From Nymphaea colorata (Eukaryota > Streptophyta > Magnoliopsida > Nymphaeales > Nymphaeaceae), in NCBI RefSeq assembly GCF_008831285.2, contig NC_045140.1:17234370-17298369 (forward strand): a stretch of DNA of 64,000 bases, written 5' to 3'. The notes beneath the pieces were generated by a model that did not search any database, was not told the DNA's origin, and saw only the letters and a program-made list of their open reading frames with translations. The position numbers and the translations under genes are program-made. This document shows, piece by piece, positions 38,808-50,761 of the stretch (its first letter is position 1; each line of letters opens with the position of its first letter).

Positions 38808-40935
38808 TACACACACACAGAGACATATATACATGCAAGCACAGACAGAGGGTAGATAATTTCCCATCCAGAAAGATTGGCTCAAGGTAAAAACTGCATT
38901 CATTATCTTGTGAACATTAATTTAGATATATGATTATCTCAAAGAATGAGCTGCATAAAGGAGACAGAGATTGCGGACAACATACGTTGCGAGAGCATGC
39001 AAAAATGGCTGATAATCTTGTTTGGTATGTTTAGGGGAAAAATGAAGAAATGGTGGAGGAACCATTTGGAGCACAAATCTTGTTCTTTTCTATGAGAGAC
39101 CTTGCTTGTCTAATTATGCAATGGTTAGGTGGGATGTGTAAATACTTTAATGAATGAACCATTTGGAGCACAAATCTTGTTTCTGTTTTTTTATTAGAGC
39201 CTTTGCTTAACTAATTGATCAATAGTTAAGCCAGATGCATGAATGCTTTCAGAATTTAATTATCTTGTGTTTATGATGGGTGCTGTTTCTTACTTTTCGA
39301 GAAAAGTCTGGAACAGTGCACAATATGACTTTTAGATACGACTAGTCTCCATGTGAATAAAAGGAAATTATAGGTGCAACAAAAATTTGTCTACCACTGC
39401 CATATATATGTATATATATATATATATGTTTTAGACAACATTCTCACCATCATTTGAGTGGGGTATTTATTCCTAATATGACCACCTCAGAAGGTAGTTA
39501 TAGGGTATAGTTGACTTCATGGTTTGGGCTATTAAAGAAAATTATTTAGACAACATATGATTGAAAGACATCAGATTCGTTTCCTGTCAGTAGGTGATCG
39601 TGTTTACCTTAACTGAGACAGAGTATTGAGGTCACAGCTGTTGGCTATTGTTTCCCTTATGTCAAGAATGTTGTCAGTCTTGTGCAAAATTTATAATATT
39701 CAGCTTCAAGTGTGCCTTTGTCTATCTACTGTATCACAGTGTTTTTTCAGGTTCTCTTTTGAGCTAATAAACAAGGCCATGCAGATACGAGGCGACCTGG
39801 TTTTGGCCTCTGCTTGGCCTGTATGTTGTCCCTTACAAGTCTAGCCTGACTGTTGTTTGTAGAAGTTTGATGAATCTTGGGCAAAGGCCATAGATTGCAA
39901 TTCGTTATGGTGTTACCTTCAATTCTGCTGTTGTTCCTGCTGTTGTTCGTTATGGTGTATGTTGTACCTTTTTTTGTTTTTTAGGAACCACGTTATAGGA
40001 AGATAAGAGGGATGTAGCCTAGACCTTTGTCCCACTGGTCGGACGGGATACATATTTTCTCAAAGGCAGCATGGTGTTTGACAAGCACTCGTTTTTTCAT
40101 TATTTGACATCCTATAAATTGGTGTCTGATGAATTTACTATATGCCAATGTTTATTAATCAGTATCACATGCTGTGGTGTGAAAAATGACCAGGTAATAA
40201 AAAGGCAGTTGTGACCAATTCTCGTGCTTGCACCCTGTGCCGAGAGTGCATCCGGAAGGAAGAAAGGACGGCATCTGCAGGCAACGAAGATGATGAGAAA
40301 AAAGAGGAATCTGATGCTGAGGACAAAGAGGAAGAAACAGACTCTGCATTTGATTGGAGCCAAGTTGTGCAGTTACATCGCATCAAAGATCATTTTATCT
40401 GTATGTGCTATCGACCTACCATTCTTGCTCTCTCATTGTCTTTGTCATTGCTTGAGTCTTGAATCAACCTTGTCAGAAGGCTTGGTTCAATTTGCCACTG
40501 GCCTTTGGTGTGCTTTGGCCAAATTTCTTGAAGAATGCATGTCAAATGAAAGAATGCATGTCGATGCATCCCAGTTTTCATCCCTTGCAAGCAGATGGGA
40601 GATGAATCTTTGCATTAGCTGTGTCAGGATTGGTTTTTTACTGTACAATTTTGTTTTTTTTTTTTGGTAATAAATCCAACTTGGTAGTCAATCCTGTAAT
40701 CTGGTCGCAATTGTCCGATCATAATAATGAGAAGTCTATTGCACTAATTTCTGCAGTAGTGTCCTCCTGAAGGTATGTTGGCATGGGTGATAGAAAGGAA
40801 ATAATGGTTCACATTTCCCTTTTCTTTGCAGTCACAATCGAGTCAACTGGTGCATTGCCTCCAGAAGTGCTTCTCACTGAAGCTGTCAAAATTCTAGAGG
40901 AGAAGTGCGAGCAGATCATTATCGAACTTTCTTGA
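34126..40935 (+). CDS. RPAC1: RPAC1, AC40-type subunit of RNA polymerases I and III
   Basis: Nine exons: 34126-34248, 34801-34986, 36673-36802, 36910-36990, 37058-37305, 38333-38428, 38531-38624, 40194-40400, 40832-40935, giving 422 aa. This is the alpha/RPB3-type subunit that dimerises with AC19 to begin assembly of Pol I (rRNA) and Pol III (tRNA, 5S) in the nucleus. Signature blocks: [20 protein letters not shown] and [18 protein letters not shown] (alpha-N dimerisation fold), then [20 protein letters not shown] and [17 protein letters not shown], then ACTLCREC (C332, C335, C338), and the C-terminal helix [16 protein letters not shown]. It is longer than the Arabidopsis relatives I recall (about 385 aa) because of an acidic insertion at about 341-372. 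The intron at 37306-38332 contains a MITE. Confidence in identity is high. Confidence 0.95.
37785..37952. mobile_element. Tourist-like MITE in an RPAC1 intron (family copy 1)
   Basis: The ends are TTAGGAGCCGTTT and AAACGGCCCCTTA, an inverted repeat flanked by TTA on both sides, the 3-bp target typical of PIF/Harbinger-derived Tourist-like MITEs. The inside carries CTGTTACTGTC, GATTGTAACAAGTGTTCCATGAA and ACAGTGCATTACT, which also occur in the element at 54118-54290. It is non-coding. Confidence 0.75.
38770..38820. repeat. (CT)n(CA)n compound microsatellite in an RPAC1 intron
   Basis: A CT run of about ten units passes directly into a CA run of about sixteen units with one interruption. It lies in the intron between exons 7 and 8. 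Confidence 0.9.
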
Positions 40936-43900
40936 GTTGATGGCAAACATGCATGAAAATGTTGTAGGATGATCACGGGGAAGATCTTCCTTGCTGTTGA
41001 TGTTCCTAACGGGTTCTTCTTCCTGTGTATACATATACGAAGTTAACATTATCCGATACGCTCCATATTTTATTTGGAGTAGATTATATTCCTTTTTATA
41101 TTTTGTTCTCTTCTGTTTTTTGTTAGAGAGGCAATTCTTTCCGGAACGTATTGAAGCTCTATGGAGGACCTATCCATTTTATAAAATGCGTGCCTGTAAC
41201 CACCATCATTTATCTGTTGCATTTAAGGCTTTCTGGTGCTTTGGTCGGACCCAAGTACAAGTTAGGTCACCTTGGTGCGTGGACATTTGATTTTTGAATT
41301 CATTGACATAACATGTTCTTCCCAAGGTAGTATCTGAGCTAGACTGTTACGAAATATTCTTATTCAAATTTTGATACACTATTGGGGAATATTTTTAGCT
41401 AAAATACCATTAAAAGATTTGACGACGATTACATGCGTTAGTTATCCTTCAACATTGCCCTGTTCTAAGCGGGGAACGTGGTGAATATGGCGTCTGCCCG
41501 TGACAAAGGACCTGACATGCCCTGCATATGACCTTATTTTGGTTGGTTTCAATGGCGTAAGTTTGCTGGTATAAATTTCAATCGATGTTGGTGGAAATTT
41601 GACTCTTCCTTATCTAGTCAATAGAAACACGACATCTTTCCTTGCGGAATTTATGATCTGGAGTGCTCTATCTTATGATTTGGTGAGGCCATTAAAGCTC
41701 GTCTCTAGTTGTAGATGAATCTTTTCCGTGTAGGCTTTCTCAGGTGTGACCTAGTGGGTGTAAGGGGCGTTGAGATCTCACCAAGATCAAGCATGTGTGA
41801 TCTTTGAATTTAGTTCTTCGAATTTTGAACTATTTAGTTTCGAATTCTTATTAAGTTCTGTGATAGGATCAGATGATTAAAAAACTGGTCTATATGGCTT
41901 ACAAAAACTTTGTACGTATGGTTTACAGGGATGCATATGCCAACATGGTATTTTGCTGTAAGGACCAAATCCTGAAACCAAAACCACTCTGCTTGTTCTC
42001 CTAGTTTGCTAGTCTTTGCTTTTCTAACCGGCACTAGTTGCATCTGAGGCATGCTGGAAAGCTCTAGTCATTACAATTTTACCCAGCAATGCTCCTCAGC
42101 TTTACACCGAATTGCCTCAAGTTACTGATCATGGTCCTCCATGCTTGAAAAAGATGAAAAGTTGGATTCTTGTTCTGGATTTGCAGCATCCATGATTAGG
42201 AAAAAGCAACAGCCTTTCTGTGGATACCATAAGGTAGTGGACCGCGAAACTCGAATCGATCCAACCTGTCCTTGTTCGTCTAAGCCATTGAACGAGATGT
42301 GGATCTGGTCCGACGGGGTCCAATTTGTTATGCATGCCACTTCTGATTGCTTGATGAACATGATCATGTATCAGAAAATTAGTGCCATGGGCCAGAAGAA
42401 GCAATACATGTAAGAAATTACCATTTGAACAAGTACACACACACAAACAAGGAGTTTCTGATTCCGATATCAAGTTGAGCTGAGCTCGAGTACGAGCTCA
42501 GGCTCTTATGAGTGTAGTCTAGATAACCAAGCTGGGCCAGAATTTAGCTCGAAGTCGAGAAAGGGTGGGCTAGATAAGCCATGAACATGGATTCTTCCTG
42601 AATGAAGACTGGGCAGAACTGAAGGCACATACATGAGTTCACGAGGGCGGTGCTTAATGGACAGAACATCCTTCAATTCGAGTGAAAAAGATCATTTCAA
42701 TCTGTTTGCTAAGAACAACTTTGCGCTTTTAGAACACATGTTTTTTCTGTTCCGAGAAACATGAGGCAAGTACTTGCGGGTGTTGTCTCTTAAATTCAAA
42801 AATCAAATTTTGTGCATGATCGAATAATGTTGCTTGAAAGAACAACATGGCGTTTCTTGGAACATGTGTTCTATGAACATAAAATTATTCTTTTTGTCAT
42901 TTGGTGAGCTTCAACTTCAACGTGATCAAGGGCCAAAAAGGCTGATTAATCAAGTGAAAATCATTCACTCTCATGGATGACTTATGTGGCAATCAAACGC
43001 AGGTAAGCTCATCTGTCAAATCACATCTTCAAGGTAACCTTACATTTTCTGCTCATGCTGCTTCTAAAACGAACTCATTCATGAGATAATACACTATTTG
43101 AAACTTATAATTTGTACAGATAGATCTGATATAGTTAAGATATGGGCAGTTCGGTTTTAACTGAATCTTGGACTGGATTCGGGTCTGGATTCATGGTTTT
43201 CAAACTAGACGAGGACACTGTGAGTTCAAGAGTGATACTGATACGGACCAGTTTGGTAGGTCCATCTCCCAGTACTGTCAACTAAGAATCGGGTTTTCTT
43301 GTGGGGGTCCAGCTGAAAGGTCCACTTCCAGGGAAAACGATAGTGGAAGATATCGCGCTTATCTGGTCCTGGATATCCCCTTAGACTTTCTGCAGAGACT
43401 GAGATTTGGACCCGTAATTTGGTTCGGGTTGGGCAGGTCCGGAAGGTTTGATCCACTTGACAGCCTGCTTTGGGATCTGGACCACTCTAGGTCCTTGATG
43501 GGTTGGGTCCAGACTTGAATGTGACAAGGACCTCCATAATGGATCCGATCAATTTCTGGATTCTCTTCTCCTTTTCTTTAATTATTATTGTTATGATTTC
43601 TTGGTGGGTGGGGGAGTGGAAAAATCTTACTACCAATAAGCAACTTTTTTTTTTTGGAAAATACCAGAAATATAAATAGTAGAGTAAGAACATATAGTAA
43701 AAAAAATATTTACGATGTAATGTGTTTATAACGTTTCTATTTAATTAAAGCAAGAGATATTTACGATGCTTGCTATTGACATGTCAAAATTTTCATAAGG
43801 AGGCGTTTGATGGCCCTAGAAAAATAATTCTGGAATCTGAGAAGTATTTTCTTAGAATAGAATAGGATGGTATATCTAGGAACTCTTTTTCATTTCCCAA

Positions 43901-46430
43901 ATTCAGCTTGTGTTTGTGTCGTACAGTGGCGGAGCTAGGTTGAAGCTGGAATTGCCCACACCAGTTAAGAAAATTTATTTTACTTTTTTACATAAAAACT
44001 TCATTAATTTTCAGTTTTTATATATGAATGCCTCATAAAGCTTGAAATTTAAATTTAAACATTAAATTTCTGGCTCTACGACTAGTGTTTGGATCCTTGG
44101 GATAACGATTATGTATACTCTTTTCTAGCCTTGGAGGAGGGTAGAAATTCAAGACAAATGTCAAGGATTTTTTTCCCCCAAAATTGGTTAGTGGGATTTA
44201 CTGGGTCCACGTCCACGCTCCTCTTTATCACAAACACGACGCCCTTTTGTTTGGATCCAAATGATCCGATCCATTAGGGTTCGACCCGGTTACGGTACGG
44301 CCAGAAGTGGATCCTCGTCGGGTTGCACTACTTAGCTACCCCCGATGAAGGGCTATTTAGTAATCTTTGAGGACACAAGTGACAACTTTCTCTCGGTGAG
44401 GGACCGCAAGGTCATTATCTCATGAGAGGGTATTTAAGTAATTTTGCCATGTAGTCCAAAACGGATGCCGCAAGGCTCCGGTTTTCGTGGTGTGGAGCAA
44501 ATCCATGAATTAGATTATTATATGCGAATGGAGGACAACTGGACGATCCTGGTCTTTGACTTCGGAATCGACGAATTTGCCCCTGTTTGTGCTGGTGGGT
44601 CCTTTTTGTCCCCTCCTCACCGGGCACAAAGGGTTTGGTTTACAACAATGCTTGGATAAGCTCATCCTTTTTCTCATAAATGACGTCTTGCCCACTTTAT
44701 TTGTGTTCTTGATGCCCCTCCAAAGAAAACCCTACATTTCTTGGACTATTGATGTGGCATATTCTGGAATCCAATAACTCATCGGCTTCCCCTGTCTTTA
44801 AAAAAATCGAGAAATTCAAGAATCCAAGAAGTTCTGGATTTGCTCCCACTTGGAGTGCAGAATATGAGAACAAAATGTATTTATGTTCTTCCCAGTTTTT
44901 GCCCCCTTAATAAATGGGGGTACCATCAGTTTGCATTGAATTGTGGATTGTGTACAAGTTGGTGCTTGAGTGACCAAATTTAAATTGGTGCCCCTACAGC
45001 TTTTGCCAAGATCTATCTAAGTCCAATCCATACACTTGCAAGAATATGGACAATATGGGGCTCAACTCAAATTGCTTTTAAAATCAAGAGTAGGTGCAGA
45101 CATTAGTTCCTCATAATCCGAGATAGGATATATACATATATAATCAATAGTTCCCTACATGGTGCTGAGAAGTATAAATATTTCAAAATTTATTGGTATC
45201 CTAAAATTTTCTTGTTTGGGATGCCAAGAACGTTTCAGGGATTGATTCCAAGCAAATAATTCCTGCCCAACAGGTCTGCAAGAACCAATCTTAATTTAGT
45301 TTCGTATGTATATATACCCAAGTATTCCATGCATGTTTTGACTGATTTGATCAGTGCTTTTAGACGCAACAGAATAAAGTCACGTTATCTGAAAAGAATG
45401 TGAAAGAAAAAGTTCACGGAACAATGGGATTAATTCAATTTCCCATCTTGGTGCTCTCCATTCCCAAACAAGTAAACAAAATCCAGTGATTCATTGCCTG
45501 CTCAAACGAATGGTGGGGTTTCCAGATAATCCCAGATTATCCCAAAACGGTTTCTTGGGTTAGGAAAGATGAAAGAAATGGAAAGCGACCAAGCTTTTGC
45601 ACGTGTAATTTCTAGATGGTCAAAGGGTAGAAGGGGAATTTCATAGCAGTATAATGTGTGGTCAGTTTGTGCAGAGCAGACAGGGGAGGGGCCATCTGTT
45701 GATTCTGACGGCTTGGAATGGGGACAAGATAAATGACGAAATTATTCCATGTGAAAAATACTTTTACTCTCTTCTTCCCTCTGACTCCTTTCACCTTTTT
45801 CCCAATCACACCTAAACGAGGATGACATTTCCGGCAAATGTGAAGTTACAGAAACGGGCTTCGAAGCTCTGTCAAAGTACAAACTTAGGCCACTCCCCAT
45901 GGTCTACTGACATTAATTTTGGTAAAAAGCTTCAATTTGATGCTCAAAGTGAAAGATGGGATGTTATTGGAAGGTTGGTAGCACACATTTTTAAAAGATG
46001 GGCTGAGGGGAGTGTTGATTATTAGGTTTAATGGGAGATTACAAGGGATAATACTGTTTAAGATATAAAGTTACTGCATTGAGCAGATATATGATGTTGC
46101 TGTTCTTTTGCTTATTCTTTCTTCTCATTTCTATTCCTGTCTAAGATATGAAGCTGGTCAGGAAGATCTCCCGTCTTCGATTTCAATCCCAAAGTTTTCT
46201 TTTATCATTTTAAATCAGGAAAGGCAGAGCTTGTGATTTTGAGAGTTGGATTTCTTGATCATTCTAAAGACTGCAACAACCCAACATGATTAAGCCAAGA
46301 GTCAAATCTTAAGGGGCATCTCCGTCAATTCAGAAACAAATGAGATGGTGTCACTGCTCAAAAATATGCAAGGACAGCGAAGACCATGCAGTACAGACCT
46401 TGGACCCTGCTGTGACATAAAAACTTGTTA
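40936..46430. other. Intergenic region between RPAC1 and the AGC kinase
   Basis: The first few hundred bases are the RPAC1 3' side. 42,476-42,560 is rich in GAGCTCGAG-type words and 43,140-43,515 in GGTCC/GGATCC words, both typical of decayed dispersed repeats. A small element is listed at 43924-44085. Open frames such as 42141-42413 (90 codons, plus strand) match nothing I recognise. I see no supportable gene. Confidence 0.5.
43924..44085. repeat. Short element with GTGGCGGAGC-type inverted ends
   Basis: The left end is CAGTGGCGGAGCTAGG. The right end is TCTGGCTCTACGACTAG, whose reverse complement CTAGTCGTAGAGCCAGA matches the left end imperfectly. GTGGCGGAGCCAG-type ends are widespread in plant genomes. 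The interior is AT-rich and non-coding. Confidence 0.4.
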
Positions 46431-46432
46431 CA

Positions 46433-46440
46433 TATAAAAA
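46433..46440 (+). promoter_or_regulatory. Candidate TATA box of the AGC kinase gene
   Basis: TATAAAAA lies about 50-60 bases upstream of a CT-rich stretch (46,493-46,512) that resembles a plant initiator region. Position and sequence fit; no transcription start data can be seen. Confidence 0.4.
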
Positions 46441-46655
46441 TCTGTAATGATAAAAAATGCCAATTACTTTTGTGTGCGAACACAATCCATCTCTCTCTCT
46501 CTCACTCTCTCAGTTCTCCTCTCATGGCGTCCGCTTTTTTAATCATCAGCCTCCATTTCTCCTTCTGTCTTTAGGAAACCACTTGGGGAGTCTTTCATCT
46601 TTTCCTCTTTTTTGGTTGTTTGCAGACTAAAGTTTCATTACCTTCGGTTTTCCAG

Positions 46656-47291
46656 GTATGAGGTATCTCTCTCTCGCCCACCTTCCCGAACTATGCTGTT
46701 TTTGGTTGTTAGTTCTTTTCTGTACCTCTTGAAGGGAGAGGGTTTATGTGCATTAAAATGGTTTGTTGGCTGAATTGGGAAAGAGTTAATGTTAGCACGG
46801 TTCAGGGCCTGAACAGAGGAAATCAGAGGCCCTTTCTCCTCTCTTTCTTGGGGCGCAAAAATCTTGTTTCTTGATCTTGGTGCGTCTTCGTTTCCCGTGG
46901 TTGTGTCTCTTAGGAATTTTGACGAAATGGATTCCATCCCTTGACCTTTCATGTGGTTTCTATCTGTTCTTTTTCCTTGTCGGGATCTCACTTTTTCTGA
47001 GCTGGTTCGAGGCGTTACTTTCTTTTTCTTCTTTTTGGGCTTTGTTTGTTTTTTGATTGTCTAGGTGCTTGGATCTGGAATTCCTGATATATTGGCATCA
47101 AATTCCCCTAGCTGGAGGTGTTTTTTGTCGTTGTAATATTGTGGTTTCTGTTGCTGTAACTCTTGTTTTTATGCTTGCGTCAAAAAATTAGGACTATATT
47201 CTAGTTTCAATTGGTTTGAGGCCTAGAAAACTTGTTCAGGCGCGAATCCCAGCACTTTCTTCTAAATACTTCCCTATATGTATGCTTGCAG
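46656..47291 (+). other. Probable 5'-UTR intron of the AGC kinase
   Basis: A strong donor, TTCCAG|GTATGAGG, at 46656 and an acceptor, TATGCTTGCAG, ending at 47291 bracket a T-rich interval. Leader introns are frequent in AGC VIII kinase genes. The two uORFs lie after this intron, so they would remain in the spliced leader. Confidence 0.5.
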
Positions 47292-47317
47292 AGGAGGTCA
47301 TCAAGTCATTTGAGACA

Positions 47318-47374
47318 ATGGTTGCTTCAAAGGAGAAAATTTTAGGGGATTATATTGGAGGTGGTTGCATGTAA
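47318..47374 (+). promoter_or_regulatory. Upstream ORF 1 in the kinase leader, 18 codons
   Basis: ATG at 47318 opens the peptide MVASKEKILGDYIGGGCM and stops at TAA 47372-47374. It lies 107 bases before the kinase start, within the presumed leader exon. It could reduce or condition translation of the kinase. Conservation is unknown. Confidence 0.55.
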
Positions 47375-47392
47375 TCGCTTTGGGATCCGCAA

Positions 47393-47437
47393 ATGATGAA
47401 CCGATTGTCTCGTTTGAGTTCTTTGGGGAGATTGTAA
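47393..47437 (+). promoter_or_regulatory. Upstream ORF 2 in the kinase leader, 14 codons
   Basis: ATGATGAACCGATTG starts at 47393 and encodes MMNRLSRLSSLGRL, ending at TAA 47435-47437. It lies 44 bases before the main ATG, leaving little room for efficient reinitiation. Confidence 0.5.
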
Positions 47438-47481
47438 TTTGACCTGCCGCTTCAGTATAAAGCAAGACAGAGTTAGTCTCA

Positions 47482-50400
47482 ATGAAAAAATCACCTACAC
47501 CTAAGGTAGCACAACAACCTGATGGGAAGCAGATTGTAGCCAACGGCTTTGGAGATATTCCGCCCAACTCTAAGCCAGGTGAAGAAAAGTGCATTCTGAA
47601 ACCCATCTCCTCAGAGGCCATGAGTGTAGCTGCTGCAGGTCTGGAACAACCAAGTTCAATCGATTCGACGACCCTTCCAAATGGGCACCCCATACTTAGC
47701 GGATCAGAACTAGTAGATGCGGTACAGAAGCTTCACCTAGACCAGAAAAGAGAATCTTTGGAGCACAATGGTGATAAAGAAACCAGAAGCTTAAGCCAGA
47801 ATGGTGATGTGAAAGATGATCAGTTAATCGATGGCGTGAAAGATAGTTCAGCATCTGCTAAGTGTAGTGATGGGACCAGCAGTGTTGCCAAGGCCAGCGA
47901 GAGTGCCAAGGTCAGTGGTCAAGTGGAATATGTTGAGAGTGGAAAGAGCAGCATGTGCAGAGGTAGCACCAGTACTGATGTTAGTGATGAGAGCACTTGT
48001 AGTAGCTTTAGTAGCAGCATGAGCAAGCCGCATAAGGCAAATGATTCTCGATGGGAAGCCATCCAGTTTGTGCGGTCAAAAGATGGTCTTTTGGGGTTGA
48101 ACCATTTCAGGTTACTGAAGAGGTTGGGATGTGGTGATATTGGTAGTGTTTATCTGTCAGAATTGAGTGGGACAAAGAGCTATTTTGCTATGAAAGTTAT
48201 GGACAAGTGCTCCTTAGCAAGTCGGAAGAAGCTGCTAAGGGCTCAGACAGAGCGCGAGATCCTTCAATTGCTTGACCATCCATTTCTTCCTACACTCTAT
48301 ACACATTTTGAGACCGAGAAGTTTTCATGCTTGGTAATGGAGTTTTGTCCAGGAGGAGACCTGCACACCCTTCGTCAGAGGCAGCCTGGCAAACATTTTT
48401 CTGAGCAAGCTGCCAAGTATGATTCTGGTCCTTTTTTATTTTTCCTATAGATCTGATTTCAATTTTATGATGTGTTGCTACTGCACTTCATCTATAAATT
48501 TAGCCGTTACTTATCATCAATTTGTAACACATACAAGTTCCATTGGCAAAAAGATGCTATTGTTTCCTTTCCTATCTAGGCAACACATTATTCTGGAAGG
48601 ACTTGAAACCTTTGAGAGGAGGAAATAGTGGGATTTAATGGCGACTGTTTGTTGCTGCTAGGGCAATATGAGGAGTTCACACTTGTGATTTCATGTTTTT
48701 TTGGTTTGTTTTTGTGTCCCAATTTCATTTTGATAACTGTTGATAAGCCTTTAAGGTTATCTCCATAATTGGGTTTTTATGACCTCAAGGTCATGGATTT
48801 TTTTAATGGTATTAATCAGAAATATATATGTGCATTGCCACAATCTTGTAAGAAGATGTCTATAACGCTGAAAGGGGGCCGATCAATTCAAGGCAGGGGA
48901 TGGTCGTGTTCGGTAATCTTGAAAAGTTTGACCAAAAAAGGATCATGCTATTGTACTGATAGTTCAAGCTCTTAGAGTTATGCATCTTGATGTTGTTTTA
49001 TTAGCTAGTTGTTGATCCCTTCTTCCCATGTTTAACTTCAGAGGGTAAAGGGTAAAAGGTTTTTTTCAGAAGGGGTTAGCTGCTATAAAATGGATTGGAC
49101 AGACTGGCCAGCGCAAGAACTATACCCAGAGTTTTCTGTTGGATGTGTCAGCTACAGTGCATGGTGATACGTAACAGTTTCGTGGTTAGATTGCTTAGCT
49201 TTATACACCATAATTTCTAGGTGCATAAAATGGTCTCTAAAAGTTCCATGGGCTGGGATACTATTTGTATGATTATCCTACCTACTCTTTATGATGGAAA
49301 GAGATCAGGCCATGCTCTAGCAAAGCTTTGTGGTATAACACCTGTTTCTGCTGCATGTCCATTGATGTATTTTTATATAATTGATGCTTAACAGGAGTCT
49401 AAATTTCTTATGCACTTGAACCAGTTAGTAATATTGAGAAGAGAGGTTTTTCCAAAGGTTTTGGCAAGTTGGTTGGACTTATGGATTCTGCTTTTCCATT
49501 TATGGATATATCTTGCATGTAATTTTCGGTGTTCAAATTCTTCTATTATTATGATGGCTTCAGTGAAGACAGAAGGATCAAACCTTTGTGAAAATATGTA
49601 ACAGCTAGGTGTTAGGTATATATGTTTGTCTGCTGATTTTTCCATGCTTTTGCAACATTTTGTTTGGTTATCGTGATCTTTTGTGTTGCTTAGATGTTTG
49701 TCCATTTGCTCGAGGTTTGTCGTGCATGTTTTCTGATCACACCACCTTGCAGGTTTTATGTGGCAGAGGTCCTCTTGTCTGTGGAGTATCTGCACATGCT
49801 TGGAATTGTTTATCGAGACCTCAAACCTGAAAATGTCCTTGTAAGGGAGGATGGGCATATTATGCTTTCTGACTTTGACCTTTCTCTACGCTGTGCTGTG
49901 AATCCTACGCTTGTCAGGTCGTCATCTATAGAAACAGACCCGTTGAGGAAAAACCCTGTTTACTGTGTCCAGCCGGCATGTATTGAACCCTCTTGCATCC
50001 AGCCTGCCTGTGTCCAACCAACATGCTTCTCACCTCGCCTCTTCAAGAGCCGTTCAAAGAAGGAGAAGAAGTCAAAAAATGAGATTGGTAATCAGGTTAG
50101 TCCACTTCCAGAGCTCATAGCTGAGCCTACAAATGCCCGATCTATGTCGTTTGTTGGGACGCATGAGTATCTGGCCCCAGAGATCATCAAAGGTGAAGGA
50201 CATGGTAGTGCCGTTGATTGGTGGACACTTGGAATTTTCCTTTATGAACTCCTCTTTGGCAAGACTCCCTTCAAAGGATCTGGAAACAGAGCCACCCTCT
50301 TCAATGTCGTTGGGCAACCACTGAAATTTCCAGAGTATCCAGTAGTCAGTTTTGCAGCAAGGGACCTCATCAGAGGACTTCTTGTGAAAGAGCCCCAGCA

Positions 50401-50623
50401 CCGCTTGGCCTACAAGCGTGGGGCAACAGAGATCAAGCAGCACCCGTTCTTCGAAGGTGTGAATTGGGCTCTAATACGTTGTGCAAGCCCTCCAGAAGTT
50501 CCAAAGCCAGTAGAAATCGAACCAGTTCCATTGGCAGCTGCATCCACAAGCGAGAAGAAGGTTGTAAGTGATGCTAATAATGAGAAGTCCGCTGGAAATT
50601 ATTTAGAATTTGATTTCTTTTAA
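47482..50623 (+). CDS. AGC VIII Ser/Thr kinase, D6PK/PVPK1-like
   Basis: Two coding exons, 47482-48416 and 49753-50623, give 601 aa. The N-terminus (1-207) is Ser-rich and probably disordered. The kinase domain starts near 208 with [10 protein letters not shown] and the ATP lysine K238 (FAMK). The catalytic loop is YRDLKPEN (D334), and DFD at 352-354 replaces DFG, the mark of plant AGC VIII kinases. Between DFD and GTHEYLAPE lies the family insertion, with Cys/Pro repeats ([16 protein letters not shown]), FSPRLF and a basic run ([11 protein letters not shown]), which in D6PK-type kinases binds phospholipid at the plasma membrane. The C-terminus NYLEFDFF is a PDK1-docking hydrophobic motif. 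Relatives phosphorylate PIN auxin exporters. D6PK, PVPK1 and related subgroups are not separated here. One intron of 1.3 kb has the usual family position (…EQAAK|FYVAEV). Confidence 0.94.
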
Positions 50624-50725
50624 ATGTATTCATCGCCAAGGAAGTGCTGTACTATGATCTGAATCCTCTCTGTAGTAGTTCTGGCTAAATCTGCAAGGTG
50701 GTCAGAAAATCTGATTCAAGGTGGC

Positions 50726-50761
<36 letters not shown>

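Noticed and set aside
43168-43518. Plus-strand ORF of 116 codons
   Set aside because: It lies in GGTCC/GGATCC-rich repetitive DNA and the peptide looks like translated repeat.
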